Shown: positions 37,411-49,096 of the stretch, piece by piece
Layout: each line of letters opens with the position of its first letter
How positions within the stretch are numbered: the first letter of the stretch is position 1
Source of the DNA: Ceratodon purpureus
Taxonomy: Eukaryota > Streptophyta > Bryopsida > Pseudoditrichales > Ditrichaceae
Direction: 5' to 3'
NCBI GenBank assembly: GCA_014871385.1
Contig: CM026423.1
Coordinates: 22,145,792-22,209,791, forward strand
DNA length: 64,000 bases
Translations under genes and position numbers: made by a program
Notes under the pieces: model-generated
What the model saw: only the letters and a program-made list of their open reading frames with translations
The model's database searches: none
Told to the model about the DNA's origin: nothing

Positions 37411-39597
37411 TTGTCACCTTTCAATCGCAGGCTCCCACGCCTTATTCCAAGACCTGCTCACACGGCGCCGCCCACAGTAACGGTTAGTGAGGAGAGGGGT
37501 ACGGCCATTGGAGGTCATGCGCAGAGGAATGGCCGTAGACCGAGGAGTCCAGCGTCCAGGGAACGCGAGGCTATGGCGAAGCGACATGCTCGTAACTTGC
37601 AGAAGGATGCATACGCTATGCAACGCATTGCACATGCCGAGGGTCGTCAAATCAGGTATCCTATACTAACAAATTCAGAAGGTGAGATAATAGGAAACAG
37701 GGGTAAATGGCAGGCTGCAGTGAGATCCATTGTTGAGCTCACCGTCGACCGCTCAATCAGAGAGTATCGCAAGGAACCTACAGAGTGGAAGTGGTTACTG
37801 AAAACAATTCAGAGAGAATTAGACCTCCGCTTCTCCTTTGTTTACCCCGTGAAAACCGAAATTTTATCATCGTACCTGTCATCTATCCTTACCAACGATA
37901 GGTATAAGTGGCATAAACATTATGTTGAAACCCTTGGAGGGCAACACAAAGATTGCCCAGACGATGCATTTGCAAAACTACGGGATTTCTGGGAGAGTCC
38001 AGAAGGGAAAGCCAAGAGTGAAGCCATGAAGGAGATACGATCTAAGGTGGGCAGGGATGTTCCATCCTGCAGTGAACAAGACCTCGAGGTCACACCAACC
38101 CGTCCCAGGCGAACTTCAACAGGCTCAGAAGATTTTCACACTCCAATTTCCGAGAACGTGAGGGTGAGTTCATACCCCAATATGTAAATGTAAGTCTTGT
38201 TATGATTAAACATATGTATGGGCCGTTTAAAGTATGGGCCGTTTCTGATGATCTCAGTATTCTTGACATTCAATTGACGAAGTCCTTTAATTGATGCAGT
38301 ACGCTAATCCATACGATGCACCCATGCTGAGTGATTGGATTATGGACGCACAGACAGAGTACGGTGCAACAAATACATTCGGCTCTCAAGCTCACTCCCC
38401 GGAAGTGGTCAATTCGACTTCCATACGACACGTATGCATAAGCCTTCCCCGTGTCTGCACTCTGTTTTAACACTTTCAATTCCCTGAGAAAGGGATGGCG
38501 ACCCGTTTTTGACATGGCTCATCGTGTTTGGAATTACAGGGCACCCCCAGTTTGCAGCATTCAGCCCAAGGTGACAAGCTCTCGGATTCGTGGAAGGAAG
38601 GTATTGAGTCCCGCATGGACTTCCTGCAGAATAATCTAACAGAGTTACTCCAACTTATAAAGGGAGGGGCGGTACGCAACAGTGAAGTGAATGCCCCCTC
38701 AGCGGAAAAGGCACCCACCGTGACCACGCATGCGCAACCAGTGGAAGGAGATCCAGGTCGATGCAATTCCCCTTCAATCCCCGTGGTTGGTGACATGCCT
38801 CTTCCTCCAACCGGTAAGAAATTCTTTTTAGCGGTGATGGTGATCCTTACTTCTGTGCTTCGATATCGACATTATCTTCAAGCATAAATCCACAGTTTCA
38901 ATGACGCTGGAAATGAACTGCAGATCCCCGGCAGGAGGATGAGCCGATGCTTCTACGTCAAGTGGGTACCTTCTCGCCCCAGAGCGGAGAGACAGTGATC
39001 TTAGCTCCAGAGGGAGATCAGCAAGAGGAGAATAGCAACTCCGAATGTGCCCCGGCTTCAACCTCACCTGACAGTTGCCCAAGTATGCACACAGTGACGA
39101 ATACTCTGTACAACCCTATAGACAAGGTTAATGGCACGGTGAGCGCTCTTGAGGCCATTCCACCCTTTGCCAGTCTGAGTGATGATACGGGAGCTCTTAC
39201 GAGGGGCATTAGGGGTCGGAAGACGAGTGTGTGCTCAAAAATTCCTCCAGAATTTCAACTGCCTCGGGAGATGTCCACTTTGATTCCGGCCAAGAAGGCT
39301 GTATGGATTGTACATCCTGATCATGGAGAGGTGGTAGTTGCAGCTGGTAGAACTGGCCCGGGTCCCAAATCGAAGGCAGTGAAAGATGGACCACAATGCC
39401 CACCCGGGGTCCAGTGGATTCATGTGCTTCGTATATTCAAGCCTTCCATTGGAGTTTTGTATCCGTCCCCATCAGATGACCGACTCCATCTCGAGTGCGC
39501 ACTACCTCCCAAGCGTGGGAAGCATGCGCTGTTGATGTGGAATTCCCGTTATCTTGTTCCCTACAAGGTTAATGAGTCGACATGTACCTCGAGCTGA
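37411..39597 (+). CDS. Transposase_24-like (Ptta/En-Spm, TnpA-type) protein, 4 exons
   Basis: Exons 37,411-38,163, 38,300-38,431, 38,540-38,813 and 38,924-39,597 join in phase with AGG|GTGAGT, CAC|GTATGC and ACCG|GTAAGA donors, giving up to 610 aa. The first in-frame ATG is at 37,573; an upstream exon spliced to about 37,405 is likely. The segment from ILTNSEGEIIG to FWESPEGKAKSEAMKEI resembles the plant Transposase_24 family, the second protein of En/Spm elements, which binds subterminal repeats. The basic N-terminus would suit DNA binding. A Ser/Pro/Glu-rich linker with a short helical stretch in exon 3 leads to a C-terminal domain (VWIVHPDHGEVVVAAG) of unknown type. It lies next to the right CACTA end. 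Confidence 0.7.
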
Positions 39598-41401
39598 ACT
39601 GGTTTGCTATGGTAACCGCAGACGAACTGGAGTGAATCATGTTGATAGTATGGGAGCCCTACCTCTTTTTATTAAAAAGTCACGCAGAGCATGTAATGCT
39701 CAATGCAATTCTGTGTAGGTCGCGTTTCTCACGGATTGTGAGTAATAAAATCTGCACTTCCTGGAACTCTAAAACACGGTAATCCCTTGCATACAGCAAG
39801 TTTTGTATCTATTAATCAGCGGTATTATCCTCGGAATCATGGACCGTGCAGTAGTAGTCAACGGTCTCTGTGATACGTTCTTGTAAATAGTGCGGCCGTT
39901 GTCACTACCCGCAAATACCAGCGAATGCCTGCCCCTGGTGAACGTAATATTCTGAGAATAAAGCTAATCCTATTATCCCCAATATTAGTCCATCATTAGG
40001 ATGGAACCTCAGTTGAACAATCCAATTTAAGCTAAGCTATCCAGTTTGTGCAATATTAGATTATATCGGATCTGACCTCGTGGCACCGGGCCTGTACTCC
40101 AATATCCATGAAATCCGGACCTCAATCGCACATTGCCATGGAACGGGTGTCCCCCGAATATCAATCCGGATAAACAAAACAGCGAATGGACATGTGCAAA
40201 ACAGCGGAAGGTCATCAACCACAAATGCAAAAATAAGCAACACCCAGGTCTCAACGGTTACAGAAAGGGTAACAACAGGCCGGATATCGAAGTATACGTG
40301 GCACTGAACGGATATTAGTAACGGTAAGTCCGTGTTGAAAAGATTTTCACTCCGTAAGCGTCGATCACAACGAAGTACATTCTGAATGGGCTCATCCATG
40401 CGCCTTCTCGGATAAAGGCACGGGCAGCACTTTCCTTTCCTACTCTTGCCCGACTAACGAAGCAGAGGCTGGCCCCACATCGCATCTGAAGAAAGAAAAC
40501 GCCCCTGACAACGCGACCACTTCGACGGAAGCCTCGAGGCGCCTCGAACGACCTGGGCCGAGTCGCTGCCCCCGTCGATTGAAGCCTCGAACCCGCCCCG
40601 CATTCCAGTAGTGCAAGCTGGTGAGGGAAGAACATACTTATACATGCCCCTGTCCAAGTTAGATGGTACAATTTCCTCCCCCAAACCTTCTAAACAAGCT
40701 GGAGAGTAATTGTACAATTTCCTCCCAAAACCTTCAAAGCAAGCTGGGGAGGGGGGAGGGTAATTGAACACGCCCATGTCCAAGTTAGATAGTAGCTGGG
40801 ACCCCTTACTGACTTCCACATTTTGATCAAGTGCAGAGCCCAAATTCTGGAAAATCCTTTTTTACAAAATAAAAAAAAACTAACTCAGGAAGATGTTCCT
40901 CACTTAATCGATTGCAGAGAAGTCTCGGTTAATCGGCAGCAACGTGATGACAGAGGTTTGAAAGAGTGGAGTAGCGGAAACTTACTTGCCCTTGTCTTGG
41001 GCAGATGCTGACGACGATGAGGCGTGCAGCTTGATGTCTACTTCGGCGTCGGCGTCTTTGCCCGCCTGCGTTGGTTCTCAGAGGTTATTGTGAGGACACA
41101 TACAAAATGTATGCCTTAAGGTGTCTCAGCAACCATCTTCCGCTTCATCGAAGAGCCATCACCCTCGGCAGCCCTATGAACCGACTGCGACACCCTCGTC
41201 TCCAGCCTAAAAAATCCACTACCGGCCTGAAAAATCCGCCGCCCTCAGCTCTCGGCTTTTGTCATTAATCGACAGAAGTTTGTCAAAAAAGGGACAAAAT
41301 CTTGTTAACTATCCATCTGAATTAGCCCCTCCGAATTGACAGAGGATTTGACAACCTTTTGTCATCTTTCTGTCATTTCAACCACTAATCTCCTTGTAGT
41401 G
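39598..41401. other. Right subterminal region and end of the CACTA element
   Basis: No gene is supported. A short tandem duplication lies at 40,650-40,790. Direct TTGTC/GACAA words cluster at 41,270-41,375 and the element ends in TTGTAGTG at 41,401. Frames translated across 40,315-40,843 are products of the tandem repeat. Confidence 0.6.
40650..40800. repeat. Tandem duplication with TCCTCCC...CTTCTAAACAAGCTGG
   Basis: Two diverged copies of a unit with TACAATTTCCTCCC, AAACCTTC and AAGCAAGCTGG occur. TGTCCAAGTTAGAT flanks both ends (about 40,653 and 40,779). A related piece occurs at about 26,823, near the other side of the CACTA element. Confidence 0.7.
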
Positions 41402-41419
41402 TTAGCACAATTTTGAGTG

Positions 41420-43015
41420 AGAACAATCAGTCATAGTAGGACTCGATGACTGGCTCTCCATATAGTCATATCGGGCAGTTCTTGTTTCCCATGATGTGTT
41501 CCCAACAGGTTTTGGGACCTCAGTTGGGACCCCCCTTTGGCACTTCAGATTTTATGATTGCGTGAAGTAATACTTGAAGTACTCAAAGTAGTCATATATT
41601 GTCTTTTTGCAATTTAGACCTTAATGACATGTAGCCATACAAGGCCGCTGACAAGAATGGTGTTGCTGATGACTACAAATAGTCACATGCATTTCGAGCA
41701 TGACTGCATTGAGTAGGTATGCTCTACTAAGATGATTTGGTATAGTCATTTCGCATCCAGCAAAATGTTGTGTACTGTTTTTTAGTCCTTGTAGTCATAT
41801 GAATGGTCATTTATTACTGTTATCAGTGTTGTGGTTGCATTGTCTACAGTCATGTGGATGCCCTGTACATGACCAATATTTGACATACATATACATACAT
41901 ACATACATACATACATACATACAAACATACATACAATATCAGCCAATTTGGGACTATGCAAGGTGTAGTCTCTAGATCGGCAGAGCTATGAGTGCCTGCT
42001 TAACCCCTAAAGCTCCTATTTTTTCAAAGGAATAGGGCGGGCATTACAAAAACTTCTTCAAATGTTTTTTTAGAAAATAAATGAATATAATACCATGTTA
42101 GATAGGTCCATACCTATAAGGGAAGCTTTAGTTCATCCCATTCCAATTAGTGAAGTGAAGGATATGAAAACTGATGTTGTACAGGCATTGAAGGCATCTC
42201 TTTCAAAAAAAACTTTGAACCTTGTTTGGAGGTTCAATTGTAATAATTTTTAAGAAATAAAAATTGCATAGACTTTGAAATTCTATCTACAATATTTCCA
42301 TCGAAGTATAAAAATAAAGTTATTTTTTCATTTTTCATTTCCTAATGAATTTTCAACTCATTTCTTTAATATAATATCAAATCTCTTAAAATAAGAAGCA
42401 AACACATTTTTATTGAAAATTCTAACAAGATGAAATTTCAGCTCAAAATAGGATTTGGAAAACCATGTTTTTGAAGTTTGAACATTATGATCTTGCAATT
42501 AGTGAAGGTTCTCCATATGAATTTTGAAACAACATTCTTCAATAAGTTAACTAAAAGATCCTACAATTGAATTCAAGAAAAGAATTCCTAAAAAAAATGA
42601 ATAGCTTGATTTAAGAAGGGATGCTATGAGGCAATTTTGAGCTTAAAATCATCAAAGAACTTTAAGGGATTAAGTCTCCTCAGTTGGAAGGCCAACATTA
42701 TCCTCAAGTTGAAGATATGTCCTTGATGGCTTTAATTTGCCATGAATGTGGTTTTTGAAGACTGAAAATTAATTGCAAGAATTGACCGGATCCAGTCACA
42801 GTATCTAATATGATTGTAGTACCGTGTTCCAAAATGCATGGATCATGTTCCCAATGGTGTTTCCATGGAGGTCCCGTCAAATATGACTGAATTTATGACT
42901 GGAGTATGACTGCAGTCATACTTTTGTCCATATGGAACTATACATGATTAGGTATGACTACTTAGTCATCTCCATACCAACAACTGTAGTCATATTTGCT
43001 TGGTTTTGTTGTAGT
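41420..43015. mobile_element. Probable non-autonomous element with TAGTCAT subterminal arrays
   Basis: The words AGTCAT and ATGACT occur about a dozen times at 41,430-41,870 and again densely at 42,870-43,000, often as inverted pairs (GTATGACTGCAGTCATAC near 42,907). The AT-rich middle lacks them. The right edge, ...TTTTGTTGTAGTA near 43,013, read inward is TACTACAACAAAACC, one base from a CACTACAA terminus. Arrays at both ends around a plain centre are the layout of CACTA-type deletion derivatives. The left end is not identified and no coding region is present. Confidence 0.45.
41883..41937. repeat. (TACA)n microsatellite
   Basis: About a dozen TACA units with one TACAAACA interruption. It sits inside the putative non-autonomous element. 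Confidence 0.9.
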
Positions 43016-43555
43016 ATGTGCCCCTGTAAATATACACTCATCAAGAAGTCAAGTTGGATTGCTAGTAAAGATAATCCAGTTGGCTACACTTGTTGAATAC
43101 TTTCATAAAAGCAAAGAAAATTATGTTACATTTGCATGTAAACTTGGAAATATTGCTCCATCATTTTGTTGGCAAGTGAGAGTGCAAATCGGAATAAGTC
43201 ACTCGTTGATAACCACCAAGATGTCCAAGGCTTTCTGGTGGCTAATTGACAATAATAATAATAAATTATTAGATTCTTATATGTAATTGGGGATAAATTC
43301 TCTCAATCTCCAACAATCTGCAAGTCTCTACAATACAAGCTATGGATAGATTGGAGCTAAATTACACAGTAAATAAATATGAATAAAGTTGCAGTGGTTC
43401 CACAGCTTAATCCAAACTCTAAATCCTTGCAACAAACACACAACAATTTTGTAGGTTGGCATCCAAATCTTCTGCCCAATAGCTTTTTGAACCCTCTCAT
43501 TCAATCTATTGTACAAGCTCTTTTGCTTTAATGCTAGAAACTTAAGAAGGCAAAC
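43016..43555. other. AT-rich spacer downstream of the CLASP fragment
   Basis: The minus-strand frame of the CLASP exon runs into this stretch but loses family similarity after a CAG|GTTTGC donor at 43,556. A 96-aa plus-strand frame at 42,996-43,286 has no support. Confidence 0.4.
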
Positions 43556-46237
43556 CTGATGATAGATATCACGATCATCTGAAGTACAATGAAGAGCTTG
43601 TGAAAATTCATAATTTGGAGATTTGTGCAAATATGCTTCCGTATAAGTCTTGTGGCCTTCTAGAGGTGATTCATCGCTCCTCTTTGAATCCAAATTCGCT
43701 ATTAGACTAGTTTGTAGTCCTTTAAGATTGAAAGCGTTAGATGCTTTATTGTTAAAATTACCATTAGAAATATGGTAATCTCTGAATTGAGCTTGAAACA
43801 ATTGAATGGTAGAGCTATCATGACTTGCGTAAACTCCATTGCATAGCTCCTTTGTCCTATTACATTCTAAAGTCATTCTAGCATCTTTTGCAACTATTGA
43901 ATCTTGAAGCAGAGTGGGGTGCTTCAGATCATTCAAAGATGGAACTTGATTTCCTAAGCAATGCATGAGCATTCTATTTGTCTTGTTAGAAGTCCGTTTG
44001 CAACCCCCTTCATGAACTGATAAAGCCGTATAGCCACCAATCTCACGGTTGTCACTTGATAATGTTGTCAAAGCCCTACTTGTAATATCCTCAGATCGAC
44101 CTAAAGAAGAATCTATCTGATCAGGTACAAACTTTATCCGTAGGTACTGAATCTTATTTTGGAGATATACCATCAGATCCAAATCAATACGAGGAGTGAA
44201 TTGCTTCAATGCTCTACGAAGCATACTTTGATCTTCAATCGGCAAGCCTAGGATGAAATTCAATACTATAGTTGGATCAAATTGGGAGTAGACATATATA
44301 ATACCCGCAATAGCTGCCTCCCTAAGTTTTGTGTTCTTATCATTAGCTAATGGGGCAAGTTTGCCAAGCCAAAGCCTTAGAAGGCCAGTAGAACTTGTTC
44401 CAGAACCATCTATAGCCAGCTTTGCAAATGCAGATATTGCAAATTCAATAACTGCCATTCTAGCTTTTGGAATGCGTTGCTCGTCCAATGAACGCAGTAG
44501 GGGCAGCAACAAAGTATTAATACAATAAGTATTACCAATGGTCTCCAAGGCCAATAAGCCAAGTTGGCGGATAGTGTCTTTACTATCCACTAGCCTTGCA
44601 AATACTAATGGTAAAGTTCTCTCTAAATATGATTCAAACATTCTTCGACATGTTGGCACAAGCTCAATTAAGGTAGAGAGGGCTGCTTGTGTTACTTTCC
44701 AATGTGGATCGTCTAAGTGTCCTAAAAAAAGCTTCATTATCCACTCAAAATTTTGCGTCACTTCATGTAGTCCTTTAGAACCTTGTTGCAAAAGACTTTG
44801 AATGTATGTAAATGCAGCGATCCTAGCAGACCAATCTCCATGAGTTCCCAAGCCTTCACTCAAAACGTCATTCAAAGACATCAACCCATCCATATAATTT
44901 GATATTTTTCCATGTGGGTTTATTCTTCCTTGTTGGTGATTTTCCTCCAAATTACTACTTTCTGATAACCTTCTTAAACTTGTGTGTTTTTTATTCGTCC
45001 TTTGAGAAAGTGTTCCGGTATTAGAAGATGAATCTGGAATTCTTAGCTCTTCTATGTGATTGTCAGCTATTGAAGTTTGCTTGGTTTCTTTGTTTTGAAT
45101 AATTTCCCTTGAAAGATTGTTCTCGCAAAATATATCCAGACAAGAAAGGACTTGCTTGGCATCTTGGGATCCAAGTGCAATTCCCTCATTTGATGTGTTC
45201 AAAGAAATATAATTGGTTTCTGAATTATTGCCCTCCTCAATCTTCTCTTCTTTGTTAGTCTCTATGCTGGAGTAAGCTTGCATAATAGCAGAAGGGTCAG
45301 CAATATTGTTGTGCTCATATTGTTGCACATTAGATTGTTGCAAATTATGATGACAAATGGCTGGAACAGATGTTTGGTGAGGTGGATCTCGAGTAGATGG
45401 CAAATCAACTATTCCAAGCATTGTACATGGAGATGAAGGTGCATGAATTTCCCGATAGCTACCACCTACTGCAAAATTGATACACACTTGGAGATCAAAA
45501 TTTGAAGGCTGGAATTTTATCAATATTTTTGTGTAGCCTATTTTCTTCAGCATAATACAACAAAGTACTCATGCTTATAATCTATTTCAAACTATATCAG
45601 CCCAAGCAAACATGAGTGATCGTATATACCTAAACAGTCTGGTGCATAAACAACACTCTTAGAGTTATCAACACCTTTGAGCATTATTTCCTTAGCTTTC
45701 AAATGACTAGCTTGAAGCATCTTCTGTAGTTTATTCTTAGGAGGCATGTCAAAAGATTTTCTTTGTAATGGAATTGAAGGATTTGCAGACTCAACAGTAA
45801 GTGCCATACTATTACTCCGTTTGCATGAAATTTCTCCTCCCAAAGCTTGTCCTAAATGAACAAGCATTCCAGAAGATTGCCGCAATTGATGGTTCTGATA
45901 GTCTCCCTCGTCTCGCACAGGCGAAGACATATATCGTGTGTGTACAACTTCTTCATCATGTAAGACCTACAACTTGTAAAATAAAAAGCCATGATTCAAA
46001 AAGTTGCTATGCACTTCACTGGACAATTAAGATTGGTATTCCAATAGATGTAAGAATGTTCATGAATCTAGTAACAAGAATGTCCACCTTTTGAATGGCA
46101 GGGTCAAGTAAAGAATAAACTCGAAGTGCTTGATCTGGGGGAGAGAGTTTCGGAGTGTGCCACTCGGAGTGCGTGTAGACCTGGAAACTGCCAGGTTGTG
46201 TGTCAGAACCGACACGATGATGAAAAAGTGAAAGCAA
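43556..46237 (-). pseudogene. CLASP-family microtubule-associated protein, internal fragment (3 exons)
   Basis: Exon 1 ends at 46,088, exon 2 is 45,966-45,630 and exon 3 is 45,468-43,556; all joins keep phase with GT-AG signals. Landmarks in plant-CLASP order are LLDPAIQK followed by an acidic stretch, SPVRDEGDY, KAKEIMLKGVD and VDLPSTRDPP, then a ~250-residue TOG/HEAT domain in exon 3 (for example GLGTHGDWSARIAAF and NDKNTKLREAAIAGI). CLASP stabilises microtubules at the cell cortex. Only the middle is present: the first TOG domain would lie above 46.2 kb, where block B begins, and the C-terminal domain below 43.5 kb, where repeats begin. It is either a captured fragment or a host gene split by insertions. 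No stop codons interrupt it, so the event may be fairly recent or the piece may be kept. Confidence 0.75.
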
Positions 46238-47173
46238 ACGAAATCACATATTCGTCCAGGACTGAATGAGCTATACCAGTGCTAATCGTGTACATGTACA
46301 GCCGCATACAACGATGATGAAAACCTAATGTATAAATATTTATCATCCAGTACATAATACGTATGTACATACAGAAATACAAACATACGATCCACTACGG
46401 CACAGAATAGACCCATATAATGGATGAACAAATGGATAGAATACAACCCAAACGTGACATAAATAAAGCAGCGATATTCAAAATATCTAGCTAACAATTG
46501 GATAGAGTTTCGTGTGATGTCAATTAGATTCAAAAGAGCATAAATAAAGAGATGTAGGACAGATCCCAAGTGCGCAACCGTCGTAGTTTAATAACCAACA
46601 ATTAATTGATAACATATCCAACACACATACAAGCAAATTGCACCGAAACCTGTACAATATTGAGTTCGCACGATACCAGATCGGATAAAATCACCTCCTA
46701 AAGTGCTTAATCTAGAAAAACTCAACTTAAATCTTCATCTGGCGCCGGCGCCAAATGCAAATGCTAGAAAATATGGCAGCTTCAGGGATGAAGAGCAAAC
46801 ACGAACGCAATCCCACCAAACATATTTGGGAATCAAATCACCAAAGATTCCATCGGATTAATCCAGCGAGGGATACCATACGAATCACGAGATAAAACTC
46901 TGAGTGTGGGAATCAATCAGCCTTATTGGCGCCAGCGCCAGTCGACAATATAGTGAGAAAAGACAAATAATACTGTATCGAACAACAAGAAGAACGTACG
47001 AAGCGACTGAAATTTAAATTTTATAGAACAGGAGGCGTTGGATATTGACAATCAAACATCAATAGTGTTACAACATATCCTGACCTAAACAATACTAACC
47101 GATATAGGGAAGAGTAACTAGGCATCGAAGGAACATTTCCAATGGAGGTACTTCTAGTCGATCAGTCGTCCCT
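46238..47173. other. Left part of block B, two palindromic sites
   Basis: An exact TGGCGCCGGCGCCA at 46,740-46,753 and the variant TGGCGCCAGCGCCA at 46,927-46,940 mark the return of the motif. No gene is seen. The boundary of block B should fall between about 46,240 and 46,740. Confidence 0.45.
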
Positions 47174-47812
47174 TTAAATGTGAGTGAGCTGGAGCTCAAG
47201 TTCCTCCCAGCGGTTGTTGCCAGTTACCAAATATCTTCCAGAACCACGGTGGATCCAACGTTTCGTCTTCTGATCAAGCTGCCAGAAATCGAGAACTTGC
47301 ATACAAAGTAATCCTTTGACCCGCCTCGAAAGAAGTACATGCATTGCGGGCAGAGATTCCCAATTACGATCCAAGTAAAGCGATACCTGGTCGGAAACTG
47401 GCCCAAAACTCCCTCCGCGAATCAAAATTAAGTGAGGGTGATAAGGAAAGTCATCGGCGCTCACTCCATCGCAGATCGATTTCCAGGGGAACGACTCAGC
47501 TGGGCAAGGATCTAACAGCGGTAAAATATCAAATAGAAGCTTCATTAATCTACTTCCGGATAGTGATCGAAACCATCGACAACTCAAGGAGGTATTCGGC
47601 ACAATGGAATCGTGGTTTGGTTCAAAATCAGAGTCGCTACTATCACCTCCCCCTTCATCGGAGACAATCTGCGCGCCAGGGATATAATCAACCCAACGTG
47701 TTGCCATACCAGCCAACAATGCGTCAAATATTGGACCTTTCGTTGGAGGAACCCCAAAGGCTGAGTTCACTAGCAAGGCTGATGGACCATACGTTGATCG
47801 CTTTTCCGCCAT
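47174..47812 (-). CDS. Orphan protein of block B, 212 aa
   Basis: An uninterrupted frame starts at an ATG at 47,812. The N-terminal 50 residues are mixed. An acidic Asp/Ser/Gly linker follows (SDEGGGDSSDSDFE). The rest is a compact, Leu- and Trp-rich domain with DLDRNWESLPAMHVLL-like alternation (here YLDRNWES) and a C-terminus with WIHRGSGRYLV and RWEELELQL. I do not recognise it. It faces the 126-aa gene on the opposite strand; their 5' ends are about 560 bp apart, so they may share a promoter region. It has a size and acidic linker similar to the block A orphan at 8,451-9,104, but I could not align the two convincingly. Confidence 0.5.
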   Translation of the reverse strand: MAEKRSTYGPSALLVNSAFGVPPTKGPIFDALLAGMATRWVDYIPGAQIVSDEGGGDSSDSDFEPNHDSIVPNTSLSCRWFRSLSGSRLMKLLFDILPLLDPCPAESFPWKSICDGVSADDFPYHPHLILIRGGSFGPVSDQVSLYLDRNWESLPAMHVLLSRRVKGLLCMQVLDFWQLDQKTKRWIHRGSGRYLVTGNNRWEELELQLTHI

Positions 47813-48314
47813 CGAACTCACAACTATCCCAAATCAGAATTGCACGAGGTACTGACTGAACAGAGGGCGCTGGTGCAATATGGCCAGACACTTAAAAATC
47901 TCTCACCAAGGTTCAAGATATTAATACTGGCCGAAATAGACAACGTCATAAAGATGACATGCCATGTCATCAAGTCGATCGATAACAATGCATCAAAAGG
48001 TGGTAATGCCCTGATTTTTATTACCAATATATTTGCAAATTCAAACAAGCAAGTATTACAGGTACGTGAGTATGCAGGTTATAAAATTCCATATAAATAT
48101 GCCTAACCTCATTAAGTTCCTCGAAGAAAACATCAAAGATCCAAGCAATATCAACATGTACAGACGAGAAGTGAAAGTGGCGCATCCTCCATTATGGGTA
48201 TTGTTTCCTTGGAAACCGTGCAGTACATACTTTCGGCGCATCCTGGCCACGATCAGTCGCACTTACTGCATAAAAACTAAACCCAACGCAGTGTATACAC
48301 TAGGGCCTAACTGC

Positions 48315-48326
48315 TGGATATAAACT
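48315..48326 (+). promoter_or_regulatory. TATA-like box for the 48,373 gene
   Basis: GATATAAAC about 50 bp upstream of the ATG at 48,373. Confidence 0.3.
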
Positions 48327-48372
48327 CTGGAGTGAAAGCTTAGTCTCCAGAGCTTATATTTCGTCTTTTCAG

Positions 48373-48871
48373 ATGGCAACTCCCAGGAGAAGGTTCCGCA
48401 GGGCTCGGAAGCGGAGGGGTCGCCATGGATTGCACTGGGAAGCGAGACAGAGGGCGAGGAGCAGTGGGACAACTGAAATCGGCTGTTCAGGTACCTTACT
48501 TCCTCTCTTCATATGAGTGTCTCTTCCTGATTTCGAAACCATACTTAGATATCGCTTTGAGTAGCTTGTGCAGATGTCGTGTAAATGAATGTCATGGTGT
48601 TTCTGCAGAATGCACCTGTCTGTGGCATTCGGAATTCCATCGAACCATACCGTGTGCGCCGTGGATACAAAGCATGGAGCGTGCAGAACTAATGAGCCGG
48701 CCCTTGTCTGCCACCGACCTGGCTGTGGAGCAGACGAACTACATTTCAAACCTAGCAACGACGGAGCAAGGCAGCGAAGCAGATACAGAAACAGGTGATC
48801 CAGAAAAGAACTTTGACATGATTTCTAAGTTCTGGGTTGATATAGTGAGTGACACAGACTGTGAGGAGTAG
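48373..48871 (+). CDS. Small two-exon protein, basic N-terminus and acidic C-terminus, 126 aa
   Basis: Exon 1 is 48,373-48,490 (donor TCAG|GTACCT) and exon 2 is 48,609-48,871 (acceptor TTTCTGCAG); the phase-1 join gives one open frame. The first 30 residues are very Arg-rich (RRRFRRARKRRGRHG), a likely nuclear or nucleic-acid-binding segment. Next comes CTCLWHSEFHRTIPC, a Cys/His cluster that could bind zinc. The last 40 residues are acidic (EADTETGDPEKNFD ... DTDCEE). No family is recognised. It lies about 230 bp from the end of the convergent ParB-methyltransferase gene. Confidence 0.45.
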
Positions 48872-49096
48872 TAAGCATTGCACGCGAGACGCAGTGAGTC
48901 GTATATGAATGGGAAAATCATACATTGAGACCCCGAACAGCTCGACTTTCAATCTGACTGAATGTTTGTGTTATTTCTTAAGGCTTAGGGTAACAAATAC
49001 AGTGCACTAAATCTTCTTCAGAAATGTCAATAGAGCAAGTAGGTTTGATAAACAACGTCTTCTACAAACTACAGAGTCATATTCGAAATACCGCCT

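Larger units (their letters stand above)
27738..41401. mobile_element. Large CACTA (En/Spm) DNA transposon with accessory genes
   Basis: The interval contains a tnp2-type transposase with DUF4218- and DUF4216-like parts (-), a Transposase_24-like gene (+) and two accessory ORFs. At the right end the sequence stops at ...CCTTGTAGTG (41,392-41,401), which read from outside is CACTACAAGG, a typical CACTA terminus. It is preceded by many short TTGTC/GACAA words at 41,270-41,375, as expected of subterminal transposase-binding repeats. The left terminus is not resolved; it should lie left of 27,738. The block is GC-richer than its flanks and lacks the GGCGCCGGCGCC site, so it behaves as a separate insertion. 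Confidence 0.8.

Noticed and set aside
40315..40843. 112-129 aa minus-strand frames
   Set aside because: They are translated from the tandem duplication at 40,650-40,800 and have no independent support.
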